From the NCBI GenBank assembly GCA_022711355.1, contig JAKLFE010000036.1:1-49762 (forward strand): DNA of 49,762 nt, in the 5' to 3' direction. Positions 1-7,955 of the stretch are shown here, piece after piece (position 1 is the stretch's first letter; each line of letters starts with the position of its first letter). The stretch is from Spirochaetota bacterium. Its GTDB lineage: Bacteria; Spirochaetota; Spirochaetia; Treponematales; Rectinemataceae. Below the pieces are notes generated by a model. The model worked only from the letters and a program-made list of their open reading frames with translations, was not told the origin of the DNA and did no database searches. The position numbers and the translations under genes were made by a program.

Positions 1-49
1 AGCGCGACTGCCACTTCTTCTCGATCTCGGCGAACGGATACTTTGCCAT
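1..49 (-). CDS. leuS: Leucyl-tRNA synthetase, N-terminal fragment (runs off left edge)
   Basis: Only the first 16 codons are inside the window. They read MAKYPFAEIEKKWQSR, which matches the typical amino terminus of bacterial leucyl-tRNA synthetase (a Y-x-F-x-x-I-E-x-K-W-Q pattern just after the start). The enzyme would charge tRNA-Leu in the cytoplasm. The ATG is preceded by a GAGGGAG ribosome binding site about 6 bases upstream, and a good sigma-70-type promoter lies at 82-110. The gene is therefore probably transcribed separately from the sugar operon that ends at 171. With so few residues the family assignment rests on the start motif alone, and the rest of the protein cannot be checked here. 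Confidence 0.6.
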   Translation of the reverse strand, partial: MAKYPFAEIEKKWQSR

Positions 50-81
50 TGCGGGCTCCCTCGGGATGTGCAGGTCCCCCG

Positions 82-110
82 ATACTACCCGAGGAGGGCG
101 GCAGATTCAA
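82..110 (-). promoter_or_regulatory. Sigma-70-type promoter for the leuS-like gene
   Basis: On the minus strand a TTGAAT -35 box (105-110) is followed by a 17-base spacer and a TAGTAT -10 box (82-87). The predicted start is near position 75, giving a leader of about 26 bases before the ATG at 49. The rest of 50-170 holds only GC-rich sequence with no recognisable gene. Confidence 0.55.
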
Positions 111-170
111 GCCGAAGGCCGGGCCGGGCCGGGCGCCCGCTGGATGCCCCACCCGCGGCCCCGAGCCTTC

Positions 171-883
171 TCATCCGCCCCGATCCTGCCCCTGGCCCGT
201 CAGCAGCCCCAGCGACACCAGGGCCTCCCGGACCTTGGCCACCTCATGCTCCGCGAGGGTCAGCCCCTCGAGGCGCATGCGGCGGCTTCCCCGCCCGAGG
301 AGCTCCATCGCGGCCTTGATCGAGGGGACGCCCTTCCCCCCCCCGTCGCGGCCACGAGGCGGAAGAGGGCGTTTATGGCGCGCTGGGCCTCCCGCACGCC
401 CTCGACGTCCCCGGCGGCCGCGGCCCGCGCCATCGCGACGTACGGCTCGACGCTGACGTTGGAGAGGCCGCTGACGACGCCTCCGGCCCCGACGAGGTAG
501 GCCGCCGCGTCGAGGAGGTCCTCGCCCTGTATCCACGCGAAGGGCCCCCTCGCCCCGGAGAGCACCGCGCGCGAGAAGGTCGCGAAGTCGCCCGAGGAGT
601 CCTTGATCCCCGCGACGTTCTCCGTATCCGCGATCTCGAGGATGGTCTCCGCGGTCATGGGATTGTGCGTGTTGCCCGGGATGTTGTACGCGATGAGCGG
701 CGAGCTCGCGGCGGCGGCGAGCTCGCGAAAATGGCGGACGATCGCGCCGCGGACGCCGTACCCGGAGGCCCACTCGACCTGCCTCGCCAGGAGCTCGAGA
801 TCGATCCGGCAATCGGGCCCCAGCGGCGTCGCCAGGGCGACGATCACCCCCTCGAGCCTCCTCGCCGACGCTTCGTCAGTCAC
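171..883 (-). pseudogene. Broken dihydrodipicolinate synthase / N-acetylneuraminate lyase family aldolase
   Basis: The reading frame begins MTDEASARRLEGVIVALATPLG, a normal DHDPS/NAL-family amino terminus. It contains the Tyr of LIAYNIPG and the Schiff-base Lys of VAGIKDSSG. Two lesions are visible. First, after GVRGAIV the sequence jumps to RHFREL, so about 75 residues are missing, including the G-x-T-G-E phosphate/carboxylate-binding motif. Second, near the C-terminus a tract of nine Gs on the coding strand (C9 at 336-344) puts the frame out. The conserved tail KGVPSIKAAMELLG...LLTGQ continues in another frame to a stop at 171, and one extra G would rejoin the frames. The start overlaps the end of the YjbQ gene by 8 bases, so the gene belongs to the operon. 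The missing motif means the product would be inactive even if the frameshift were a sequencing error. Confidence 0.8.
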
Positions 884-1328
884 GTCCCCCTCCCCCTCCG
901 GGCTCCCCGACCACGTGGATGGCGAAGGTCCGCTCCTGCGGGCCGTCCAGCTCGACGAAGTAGACGGTCTGGCGCGAGCCCTTCACGATCTTGCCGCCCG
1001 CGACGGGGAAGAAGGCCTCGAACCCGAGCATCGAGCCCCGGAGGTGGGCCGGGGCGTTGATCGCCATCTGCCCGTCCGAGTGCAGGAAGCGGGCGTGGCG
1101 ATAGGGCCGCTCCTCGGGGACGAGCCCCGCGAGGAAGTCGGCGATATCCGCCTCGAGGTCGGGCAGGCCCTCGTTCACGGCGAGGCCCGTCGTCGTGTGC
1201 AGGCTCAGGACGAAGACGGTGCCGTCCTCGACGCCCGAGGACTCGACGGTCCTCACTATCTCCGGGGTGATGTCGACGAGCTCGATTTCCTTCCGCGTGA
1301 GGATCGTCACGCGCCGCAGCACGCTCAT
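876..1328 (-). CDS. YjbQ-family protein (UPF0047, secondary thiamine-phosphate synthase type)
   Basis: This 150-residue protein shows the features of the YjbQ/UPF0047 family: SSGVEDGTVFVLSLHTTTGLAVNE near the start, a conserved H-rich core (RHARFLHSDGQ, NAPAHLRGSMLG) and the C-terminal pattern G-S-R-Q-T-V-Y-F-V-E-L-D-G-P-Q-E-R. Family members form trimeric beta-barrels. Some have weak thiamine-phosphate synthase activity, but their true role is unsettled. The ATG at 1328 was chosen because GGAGGAG lies just upstream and the domain starts directly after it. The gene overlaps the preceding amidohydrolase stop by four bases and is translationally coupled to it. Its place in a sugar-catabolism operon gives no clear functional clue. 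Confidence 0.85.
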   Translation of the reverse strand: MSVLRRVTILTRKEIELVDITPEIVRTVESSGVEDGTVFVLSLHTTTGLAVNEGLPDLEADIADFLAGLVPEERPYRHARFLHSDGQMAINAPAHLRGSMLGFEAFFPVAGGKIVKGSRQTVYFVELDGPQERTFAIHVVGEPGGGGGRD

Positions 1329-2182
1329 CTCGCGCCTCCTCCGAGGCCCAGCAGCCGGGCCGCGTTGCCCGCCGTCGCCGCCCGGTACAAGGCGTCGGAC
1401 AGGCCTAGGGACTTCAGGCCGCGGACGGCCCGCCGCATGTCCTGCCGCGGGTAGTTCGACCCGAAGAGCAGCTGGCCCGGGATGCTGCCCTCGAGGGCGG
1501 GAACGCCGATGCCCTCGCCGACGACCTTCGCGAGGGCCTCGCGGGGCGTCCGCGCGTAGATCACCGACGTGTCGAGGAACACGTTGCGGTACTTCAGGGC
1601 GAGCATGAGCGCCTCGCCGGTCCAGGGCCAGCCGAGGTGCGGCAGGACGAAATTGACGCCGGGGAAGGACTGGACGGCCTCCTCGAGGAGGAAGGGGCGC
1701 GCGAAGGAGGCGAGCCCCCTCGGCGCCCAGCTCATCCCCGCGTGGACGACGACCGGCACGCCGAGCTCGCCGCAGAGCCGGTACAAGGGGAAGGCCCGCT
1801 CGCGGTCGCCGGGATCGAAGCGCTGGAGGGCCGGATCGAGCTTGAGGCCGCGGAGGCCGAGCCCCCTGACCGCGCGCTCGAGCCGGCGCTCCGCGTCGGG
1901 AAGGGCGGGATCCACGGAGGCGAAGCCGATGAAACGGTCGGAGCGCTCGGCGAGGCGGGCTATCGCCTCGTTGCCCGGCAGGCAGCAGCCATGGGCCGTC
2001 GTGCAGTCGACGGGCAGCAGCACGGCGCGGTCGACGCCGGCCTCGTCCATCTCCCGGAGGAATACCTCGAGGGGCTGGGGGGGGAAGAGGAGCCCCCAGA
2101 CCTCGCGGACGGCCCTCGCGAGGGCCGGATCCCCCTCGACCAGCTCCCTGACCATCAGGGGGTGCGCGTGCGCGTCGATCAT
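1325..2182 (-). CDS. Amidohydrolase-2 family (TIM-barrel metal-dependent hydrolase)
   Basis: The 285-residue protein starts MIDAHAHPL, giving the H-x-H metal-binding motif at residues 4-6. It continues with the family landmarks GLRGLKLDP (substrate/metal strand), VVVHAGMSWAPRG and VLPHLGWPW, and the late FGSNYPRQD, where an Asp normally binds the metal. Such proteins hydrolyse or decarboxylate ring and lactone substrates in the cytoplasm. In this operon a sugar-lactone hydrolase is a reasonable guess, but a 4-oxalomesaconate-type hydratase or decarboxylase cannot be excluded. The start is supported by GAAGGAGG six bases upstream. The gene overlaps the PfkB kinase upstream by four bases and the YjbQ gene downstream by four. 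Confidence 0.8.
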   Translation of the reverse strand: MIDAHAHPLMVRELVEGDPALARAVREVWGLLFPPQPLEVFLREMDEAGVDRAVLLPVDCTTAHGCCLPGNEAIARLAERSDRFIGFASVDPALPDAERRLERAVRGLGLRGLKLDPALQRFDPGDRERAFPLYRLCGELGVPVVVHAGMSWAPRGLASFARPFLLEEAVQSFPGVNFVLPHLGWPWTGEALMLALKYRNVFLDTSVIYARTPREALAKVVGEGIGVPALEGSIPGQLLFGSNYPRQDMRRAVRGLKSLGLSDALYRAATAGNAARLLGLGGGAR

Positions 2183-3144
2183 GGCGCCTCCTTCGCGGCC
2201 GCGCGCGCGGCCAGGTCGACCTCGCCTCGCGAGGGGAAGCGGTCGGCGGCGCGCGAGATATAGAGTGAGGCGGCGGCGGTCCCGAGGGCCATGCATCCCT
2301 CGGGATCGACGTCCTCGGCCAGGCCGGCGATGAAGCCGGCGTTGTACACGTCGCCCGCGCCGACCGCGTCAACGACGCGCGCGGCCGGGGCCGGCACGCG
2401 CGCGCCCGCCGGCCCGAGCCCCTCGCCGAAGGCCAGGGAGCCGCCCGGCCCCAGCTTGACCACGACGAGGGAGGCGCCGCATCCCGCCAGATCCCTGGCC
2501 GCCTCGGCGGGATCCGCGAGGCCGGTGAGGGCCGTCGCCTCCTCCGCGTTGGGCAGGAAGACCGAGACCTCCCTCAGGAGCCCGCGGAGGGCCGCGACCC
2601 GGGTCCGCGGCCAGCCCATGGGATCCCAGCCGGTGTCGAGCGCGGTCCGCCCCCCCGCCCGCCTCGCCCGGGCGAAGAGGGCCCCGACCTCGGCCAGCGG
2701 CAGGTTCGGCAGGGCGTTGAGGCCGCAGAGCGCGAGGACCCTCGGTTCGGGGGAAAGCGACGCGGCGGCCCGCCCGAGGCAGGCGGCGTCGAAGTCCATG
2801 AGGCAGCCGTAGTACGAGACGAAGGCCCGCTCGCCGTCTTGGCGGACGCAGGCCACCGTCACGCCGGTCCTCGACCCCGGACGGCGCTCCACGCCGGCGC
2901 AATCGACGCCTGCCGCGCCGAGGGCGCCGAGGATGCGGCCGCCCCAGTCGTCGTCCCCGACGTTGGCCGCGAGGCGGACGCCCAGGCCGAGGGCGCGCAG
3001 CGCGAAGGCGGTGTAGCCCGCCTGGCCGGAGGGATACAGGTCGCAGTCCGAGCCGATCTCCTCGCGCCCCCAGCCCGGCAGGCGGGCGAAGCCCCGGATG
3101 ACGAGGTCCATGTTGAGGTTGCCGACGAGGTCGATCCCGTCCAT
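2179..3144 (-). CDS. PfkB-family carbohydrate kinase
   Basis: The 321-residue protein is a ribokinase/PfkB-type sugar kinase. It has an N-terminal GNLNMDLVIRG beta-strand, an SGQAGYTAFALRALG segment corresponding to the family G-G-x-x-x-N-x-A sugar-binding region (a Tyr-Thr pair stands where Asn is usual), and the C-terminal DAVGAGDVYNAGF signature, whose Asp is the catalytic base. It would phosphorylate a sugar or sugar acid with ATP in the cytoplasm. Between the dehydrogenase and the amidohydrolase of an operon containing lyase-type aldolases, a 2-keto-3-deoxy-sugar-acid kinase is plausible, but the specificity cannot be read from sequence. It begins one base after the dehydrogenase stop and overlaps the amidohydrolase start. 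Confidence 0.9.
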   Translation of the reverse strand: MDGIDLVGNLNMDLVIRGFARLPGWGREEIGSDCDLYPSGQAGYTAFALRALGLGVRLAANVGDDDWGGRILGALGAAGVDCAGVERRPGSRTGVTVACVRQDGERAFVSYYGCLMDFDAACLGRAAASLSPEPRVLALCGLNALPNLPLAEVGALFARARRAGGRTALDTGWDPMGWPRTRVAALRGLLREVSVFLPNAEEATALTGLADPAEAARDLAGCGASLVVVKLGPGGSLAFGEGLGPAGARVPAPAARVVDAVGAGDVYNAGFIAGLAEDVDPEGCMALGTAAASLYISRAADRFPSRGEVDLAARAAAKEAP

Positions 3145-3145
3145 A

Positions 3146-4156
3146 CTACGCCCCCGTGTCCACCATGAGCTTGAGCGTGTCCTTGCCCCCGAAGGCGCCG
3201 AACACGGCGGGGTACTCCGAGAGCCGGAAGCGATGGCTGACCAGGTTGGCCACCTTGACCTTCCGCTCCGCGAGGAGCCGCACCGCCCGCTCGGTCGCGA
3301 ACTGGTTGTTGTACGAGCCGGTTATCCTGACCTCGTTCTCGTTCACGTAGAAGGAGCTCACCTCGACCCTCCGGGCGGGCGGCGCCACGCCGAACCAGAC
3401 GACGGTCCCGCCCTTGCGCGCGAGGCCCACGCAGGCGGCCTGCGCCGCCGGGCTGCCGGCGACCTCGAAGACGACGTCCGCCCCGAGGCGGCGGATCTTC
3501 CGCAGCTCCGCGCCGAGGTCGGTCGCGCCGGGGTCGATCGCGTCGGTGGCCCCGTTCTCGAGCGCCTTCTCCCGCCTGAGGGCGATGGGCTCGCTGACGA
3601 CGACCCTCGCCGCCCCCGAGATCCGCGCGCACTGCGCGATCAGGTTGCCCATCGCCCCGGCCCCGACCACGAGGACGGTGTCGCCCAACCTTACCCCCGC
3701 GAGGTCCACGCCGTGCGCCGCGCAGGCCAGGGGCTCCGCGAAGGCGGCTTCCTCGAAGGATAGGGAGTCGGGGAAGCGGTAGAGGTTCGAGGCGGGCAGG
3801 GCGCAGTACTCGGCGTCCGCGCCGTCGCGGTGCACGCCCATGGAGCTCGCCCGCTCGCACAGGTGCTCGAGGCCGGTGCGGCAGTACTCGCACTCGTGGC
3901 AGATGACGTTCGGGTCGGCCGTGACGCGGTCGCCCGGGCGGAGCGCAGGCGTCCTCGACTCGACGACCTCGCCCGCGAACTCGTGGCCGATGACCACGGG
4001 GACCGCGGCCGGGTACTCGCCCCTGAAGAGGGCCGCGTCCGTGCCGCAGACGCCGCAGGCGCGGATGCGCACGAGGGCCTCGCCCTCCGCGGGCCTCGGG
4101 ACCTCCCGCTCCTCGACCCTCACGTCTCCCTTGCCGTACAGCACCGCAGCCTTCAT
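3146..4156 (-). CDS. Zinc-dependent medium-chain alcohol/polyol dehydrogenase
   Basis: The 336-residue protein is a medium-chain dehydrogenase of the sorbitol/threonine dehydrogenase group. The catalytic zinc site is seen in ACGVCGTD (Cys) and VIGHEFAGEV (His-Glu). The structural zinc lobe is four Cys in NVICHECEYCRTGLEHLC. The NAD(P)-binding Rossmann segment is VLVVGAGAMGNL. It would oxidise a sugar alcohol or sugar-acid hydroxyl to a ketone, reducing NAD(P). The start at MKAAVLYGKGDV is the family's normal amino terminus. The gene overlaps the epimerase stop by four bases and lies one base upstream of the PfkB kinase, so it is part of the same transcript. The substrate is unknown. Confidence 0.9.
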   Translation of the reverse strand: MKAAVLYGKGDVRVEEREVPRPAEGEALVRIRACGVCGTDAALFRGEYPAAVPVVIGHEFAGEVVESRTPALRPGDRVTADPNVICHECEYCRTGLEHLCERASSMGVHRDGADAEYCALPASNLYRFPDSLSFEEAAFAEPLACAAHGVDLAGVRLGDTVLVVGAGAMGNLIAQCARISGAARVVVSEPIALRREKALENGATDAIDPGATDLGAELRKIRRLGADVVFEVAGSPAAQAACVGLARKGGTVVWFGVAPPARRVEVSSFYVNENEVRITGSYNNQFATERAVRLLAERKVKVANLVSHRFRLSEYPAVFGAFGGKDTLKLMVDTGA

Positions 4157-5142
4157 GCCTTCCTCCCCCCGGCCTTCGCGAGGCGAGCCTCGACGGCCTT
4201 GTCCAGCATCCGCTCCATGGTCCACTCCGGCGCGTAGCCGAGGGCATCGATCGCCCGGTCGTTCCGCAGCTCGTAGGGCTCGATGCCCTTCACGCGGGCG
4301 CTCGCCCAGGGCAGGGCGAGCCGCTCGGCGGGCCGCGCGACCAGGTCCGCGTAGCGGAAGGGCGCCGGTCCCGCGAGATTGAAGGTCCCGCCGAGCCCGC
4401 GAGCGTGGTTCTCGATCGCCTGCGCTATCCCCTGGGCTATGTCGAGGGGATCGGCGATGCAATCGACGCCCGGGGAGCCGTCCGCGCACAGAGGCGCGAA
4501 CAGGCCCCTGCCCTCGCCGAGCGCCGGCCCGAGCCGGGCGCGGTCCGCGTCGCCCAGCCCCCCCTGCCAGAAATCGTAGCCGAAGACCCGGAGGAGCTCG
4601 TCCGAGTCGAGGGTCCAGCAGATCCGGACGACGATCCAGGGCAGGCCGTAGAGCTTGCCGTACTGCCGGCACAGGGTCTCGCAGGCTATCTTCGCGACCG
4701 CGTAGAAGCGCGAGGGCTGGAGTTCTGTATCCTCGTCGATCGGCGCTTCGAAGCGCCGCGGCCCGGTGGCGTACACCGCGTCGGTGGAGGCGTACACGAA
4801 GGCCTTGAGCCCGGGGAGGCCGCGGCAGGCCTCGAGGAGGTCGTAGGTCCCGCGGATCACGCTCGCGAAGAGCTGGTCGTTGTCCTTCTCGTTGACGGCC
4901 GGGGGGAACATATCCCAGGCCGCCGCCAGGTGCGCGACGTAGGAGCAGCCCTCCGCGGCCGCGCGGAGGCTATCGCGGTCGGCGAGGTCCCCAGGCGCGA
5001 GGATCACCCGCGGGTCGTCGGGGAAGCCCGAGCGCCTCCGATGGACGAGGGCGCGCACGCCGTAGCCTTTTCTCAGGAGGGCGTCGACCGCCCTCCTCCC
5101 GATCCTGCCCGAGGCCCCGGTCAGCAGCACCCATTCGGTCAT
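4153..5142 (-). CDS. NAD-dependent epimerase/dehydratase (extended SDR)
   Basis: The 329-residue protein begins MTEWVLLTGASGRIGRRAVDALL, with the T-G-A-S-G-x-I-G Rossmann motif of extended short-chain dehydrogenases. The catalytic Ser/Thr-Tyr-x-x-x-Lys set follows as VYASTDAVYATG and later SRFYAVAKIACE. Family members epimerise, dehydrate or oxidise nucleotide sugars or free sugar acids; uronate dehydrogenases belong here. The C-terminal YELRNDRAIDALGYAPEW resembles the usual substrate-domain end. The start has the preceding aldolase stop overlapping it. The operon context favours a sugar or sugar-acid dehydrogenase, but the exact reaction is not determined. Confidence 0.85.
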   Translation of the reverse strand: MTEWVLLTGASGRIGRRAVDALLRKGYGVRALVHRRRSGFPDDPRVILAPGDLADRDSLRAAAEGCSYVAHLAAAWDMFPPAVNEKDNDQLFASVIRGTYDLLEACRGLPGLKAFVYASTDAVYATGPRRFEAPIDEDTELQPSRFYAVAKIACETLCRQYGKLYGLPWIVVRICWTLDSDELLRVFGYDFWQGGLGDADRARLGPALGEGRGLFAPLCADGSPGVDCIADPLDIAQGIAQAIENHARGLGGTFNLAGPAPFRYADLVARPAERLALPWASARVKGIEPYELRNDRAIDALGYAPEWTMERMLDKAVEARLAKAGGRKA

Positions 5143-6077
5143 GCGTACCTCCGCAGCGCGCCGCTCGATTCGAGGTCCCGGACGAGGGCCGAGACGCGCC
5201 GCCGCCCGGCCGCGTCCAGGGACTTGAGCGGGGCCCGCGCCTCGCCGACCTCGACGCCGCGCTCGGCGACCACGGCCTTGAAGCAGGAAAGCTCGGCGCT
5301 CGGGTCCATGGCGGCTATGAACCGGTCCAGGTCGGCCTGGGCTCCTTCCGCCCCCGCGGCGTCCCCGGCCGAGAAGGCGGCGAAGAGCCGGGCAGGGATC
5401 TCGGGCACGGCCGACGCGTTGCCCGACACAATCCCGTCCGCCCCCTCGCGCAGGGCGGCGAGCGCGAGCGAGTCGTCCCCCATGAAGATCGCGAACGACC
5501 TCCCCATGACCCGGCGGTACTCGCGGAAGCGGGCCAGGTCGTCGCCCGAGTACTTGAGCCCCGCGATGCCCGGGGCCGCGCGGCAGAGCCGGGCGAGGAG
5601 GGCGGGGGACATGTCGCTCTTCGTCAGGGACGGGATCGAGTAGACGAAGACCGGCAAGCCCCGCGCCTCGCGGGCGACCGCGGCGAAGTGCGAGAGGAGG
5701 GCCTCGTCGTCGAGCGGGTAGTACGGCGGGCAGATCGCGGCGACCGCGTCGGCCCCGGCCTCGCGGGCCGCGGCCGCCAGGCGAGCCGTCGCGGCGGTCG
5801 AGTGGGCCCCGGCGTGGACGACGACCTTCGCGGCCCGGCCGGTCCCGCCGTCCCCGGCGCCCAGGGCCCGGACCGCGGCGACCACGGCCTCGACGCCGGC
5901 CGAGCGCTCCTGCTCGGACAGGAGGGGCCATTCCCCCGTCGTGCCGAAGGGGAAGAGCCCGTCGGCGCCGCCTTCGACGAGGTAGCGGCAGTAGGCCTCG
6001 GCCCTCGACGGGGAGGGCGCGCCTCCCTCGCCGAAGGGCGTGAGCATCGCCGCGTAGACCCCGCCGAACCGCTCCAT
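5139..6077 (-). CDS. Dihydrodipicolinate synthase / N-acetylneuraminate lyase family aldolase
   Basis: This 312-residue protein is a complete DHDPS/NAL-family class I aldolase. GTTGE at residues 45-49 binds the keto-acid carboxylate, Tyr146 in VFVYSIP is the acid/base, and Lys175 in IAGLKYS forms the Schiff base with pyruvate. Enzymes of this fold cleave or form 2-keto-3-deoxy sugar acids, sialic acid or dihydrodipicolinate. In a TRAP-linked catabolic operon with a kinase and dehydrogenase, a lyase for a keto-deoxy or amino-sugar acid is likely. The start overlaps the SIS gene stop by one base. A second, degraded paralogue ends the operon (171-883), so one aldolase may have replaced the other. 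Confidence 0.9.
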   Translation of the reverse strand: MERFGGVYAAMLTPFGEGGAPSPSRAEAYCRYLVEGGADGLFPFGTTGEWPLLSEQERSAGVEAVVAAVRALGAGDGGTGRAAKVVVHAGAHSTAATARLAAAAREAGADAVAAICPPYYPLDDEALLSHFAAVAREARGLPVFVYSIPSLTKSDMSPALLARLCRAAPGIAGLKYSGDDLARFREYRRVMGRSFAIFMGDDSLALAALREGADGIVSGNASAVPEIPARLFAAFSAGDAAGAEGAQADLDRFIAAMDPSAELSCFKAVVAERGVEVGEARAPLKSLDAAGRRRVSALVRDLESSGALRRYA

Positions 6078-7135
6078 CAGAAGTACGTCTCTCCGTTCTC
6101 GTAGGGCTTCACGTGCATCTCGAGGTAGTCGTCCATGCCGATGCCCCGCGAGGTGCTCTGGTACAGGAGGAAGAGCTGGCTCACGGGGTGGAGCGCGAAG
6201 GGGGCCAGGACGGGATGGGTGTCGAAGTAGTCGCGCGCGTCCCAGGTCGCGAGCCTTCCGCCGTTGGCGGCGCAGTAGTCGCGGGTCGCCTCGGCCCAGG
6301 GCCTCGTGCGGTCCGTGCCGACGAGGTGGATCATGGCGGGCTTGCGGAACATGACCTCGAGGGGGCCGTGCCTCCACTCGCAGGAACGGAGGCTCGCGGC
6401 GTCGACCCGGGAGTACTCGGTCAGGTTCGTGTAGCCGAACTGGTAGGCGAGGGCCCAGAGCGCGCCGTCGCCTAGCACGTAGAAGAAATCGTCGCCCGCG
6501 AGGCGCTCGAGGTCGGCCATCGCGCGGCGCTCGGCGAGGGGGATTATATTCCGCATCTGGTCGGGCACGCGCTCGAGCGCGGCGCGCAGCTCGCGGGCGG
6601 GCCCGGCCTCGCCGCGCAGCTCGATGAGGGAGCAGAGCATCGACAGCAGGTCGGCCATCGCGGAGGTGTACAGGCACTTGTCCCGGTAGGGCAGCACCCG
6701 CTCGCAGCCCGCGGCCAGGGGCCCGGCCTCGTCCTTGCTCAACGCTATCCGCGGGATGCCGGCCGCCGCGAGCCGCTCGCTCGCGGCCAGGGTATCGGCG
6801 GTCTTGCCCGAGTAGGACGACACGATCGCGAGCGTCCTCCCCTCGCGCAGGACGGGCGGATCGTCGGCGATGAGCTCGGGCCCGAAGAAGTGCAGGGCGG
6901 GCAGGCTGCTCGCCGTGCGGAGGAAGTACCAGCCCGTGTAGGTCGAGCACCACGAGGCCCCGCTGCCGACGAGCAGGATCCGGTCCGGGTCGTAGCTCGC
7001 GATGTACCCGGCGAGGTCCGCGAAGAGCTTCGCGTTCTCCCGGAGATTCGCCTCGATCCGGTCGGCCGCCACGTAGGTCGACAGGATCTCCGATTCCTTG
7101 TTCCTCGCGAGCAGGCCCTCATCCAGCTTGAGCAT
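6077..7135 (-). CDS. SIS-domain sugar isomerase / fructosamine deglycase-like protein
   Basis: The 352-residue protein carries two SIS (sugar isomerase) domains. The first shows ILLVGSGASWCSTYTG and TLAIVSSYSGKTADTL, the phosphosugar-binding Ser-rich loops. The second shows FFYVLGDGALWALAYQFG and CEWRHGPLEVM with the conserved Glu-x-x-His-Gly-Pro. It lacks the glutaminase domain of GlmS and resembles FrlB (fructoselysine-6-phosphate deglycase) and AgaS-like enzymes. The end GMDDYLEMHVKPYENGETYF is of the FrlB type. It would act on a phosphorylated amino-sugar or glycated amine. An Shine-Dalgarno GGAGG precedes the ATG. A 73-base gap separates it from kdsB upstream, and its stop overlaps the aldolase start. 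Confidence 0.8.
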   Translation of the reverse strand: MLKLDEGLLARNKESEILSTYVAADRIEANLRENAKLFADLAGYIASYDPDRILLVGSGASWCSTYTGWYFLRTASSLPALHFFGPELIADDPPVLREGRTLAIVSSYSGKTADTLAASERLAAAGIPRIALSKDEAGPLAAGCERVLPYRDKCLYTSAMADLLSMLCSLIELRGEAGPARELRAALERVPDQMRNIIPLAERRAMADLERLAGDDFFYVLGDGALWALAYQFGYTNLTEYSRVDAASLRSCEWRHGPLEVMFRKPAMIHLVGTDRTRPWAEATRDYCAANGGRLATWDARDYFDTHPVLAPFALHPVSQLFLLYQSTSRGIGMDDYLEMHVKPYENGETYF

Positions 7136-7208
7136 GGCGGATCCTCCATTACTAGGTTTCCCGGCCGGGCCGGGACGATGCCTGAATCGAAGCGCCGCGG
7201 CCGGCGCG

Positions 7209-7955
7209 TCAGCCCTGGCCCTCCCGTTCCGCGGCGAGGCGCCGCGCGAGCTCGAGGTCCTCGGGGGTGTCGATGCTCAGGGGGACGTAGTCGGGCGCGC
7301 GGCTCTCCACCACCTTGAGCCTCCGGCCGTTCTCGAGGACCCTGAGCTGCTCCAGGCTCTCCGCGCGCTCCAGCGGCGTCACGGGCAGGCGCGTGAACTC
7401 GAGGAGGAACTCGCGCCGGTAGGCGTAGATGCCGATGTGCTCGAAGGCCCGGAAGCCCTCCCTTTTCCTCGGGTAGGGGATGAGGGAGCGCGAGAAGTAG
7501 AGCGCCTCGCCGCGCAGGTTCACCGCGACCTTGACCACGTTCGGGTCGGCCCAGGATCCTTCCGGGATCTCGTGCATGAGCGTGCACATGGGGAGCGAGG
7601 CGTCCTCCACCAGGGGGCGCGTCACCTCCTCCAGCATGGCCGGCGCGACGAAGGGCTCGTCGCCCTGCACGTTGACGACGATGTCCGCCTCGATGCCGGC
7701 CGCGACCTCGGCCGCCCGGTCGGAGCCCGAGGGGTGGGCCGGCGAGGTCATCGCCGCCTCGCCGCCGAAGGCGCGCACGGCCGCCGCGATCCGCTCGTCG
7801 TCCGTGGCCACGACGATCCGGGCGAAGACTCCGGCCTCGGCGCAGCGCTCGTACACGCGCCGGATCATGGACTTGCCGTGTATGTCCGCCAGGGGCTTGC
7901 CGGGCAGCCGCGTCGACGCGTACCGCGCCGGGATGATCCCGATCACGACCGGCAT
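7209..7955 (-). CDS. kdsB: CMP-KDO synthetase (3-deoxy-manno-octulosonate cytidylyltransferase)-like
   Basis: The 248-residue protein aligns along its whole length with KdsB. It has the nucleotide-binding IIPARYASTRLPGKPL at residues 7-22, RIVVATDDERI, VVNVQGDEPFV, and the C-terminal SIDTPEDLELA. KdsB activates 3-deoxy-octulosonate (KDO) with CTP for transfer to lipid A or other glycans. Here it lies inside a TRAP/sugar-acid operon, overlapping the preceding gene by 13 bases, with no other KDO-pathway gene (kdsA, kdsC, kdsD, waaA) in view. It may therefore activate a related 2-keto-3-deoxy sugar acid, or the operon may feed a surface glycan. The KdsB family call is secure; the physiological substrate is not. 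Confidence 0.88.
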   Translation of the reverse strand: MPVVIGIIPARYASTRLPGKPLADIHGKSMIRRVYERCAEAGVFARIVVATDDERIAAAVRAFGGEAAMTSPAHPSGSDRAAEVAAGIEADIVVNVQGDEPFVAPAMLEEVTRPLVEDASLPMCTLMHEIPEGSWADPNVVKVAVNLRGEALYFSRSLIPYPRKREGFRAFEHIGIYAYRREFLLEFTRLPVTPLERAESLEQLRVLENGRRLKVVESRAPDYVPLSIDTPEDLELARRLAAEREGQG

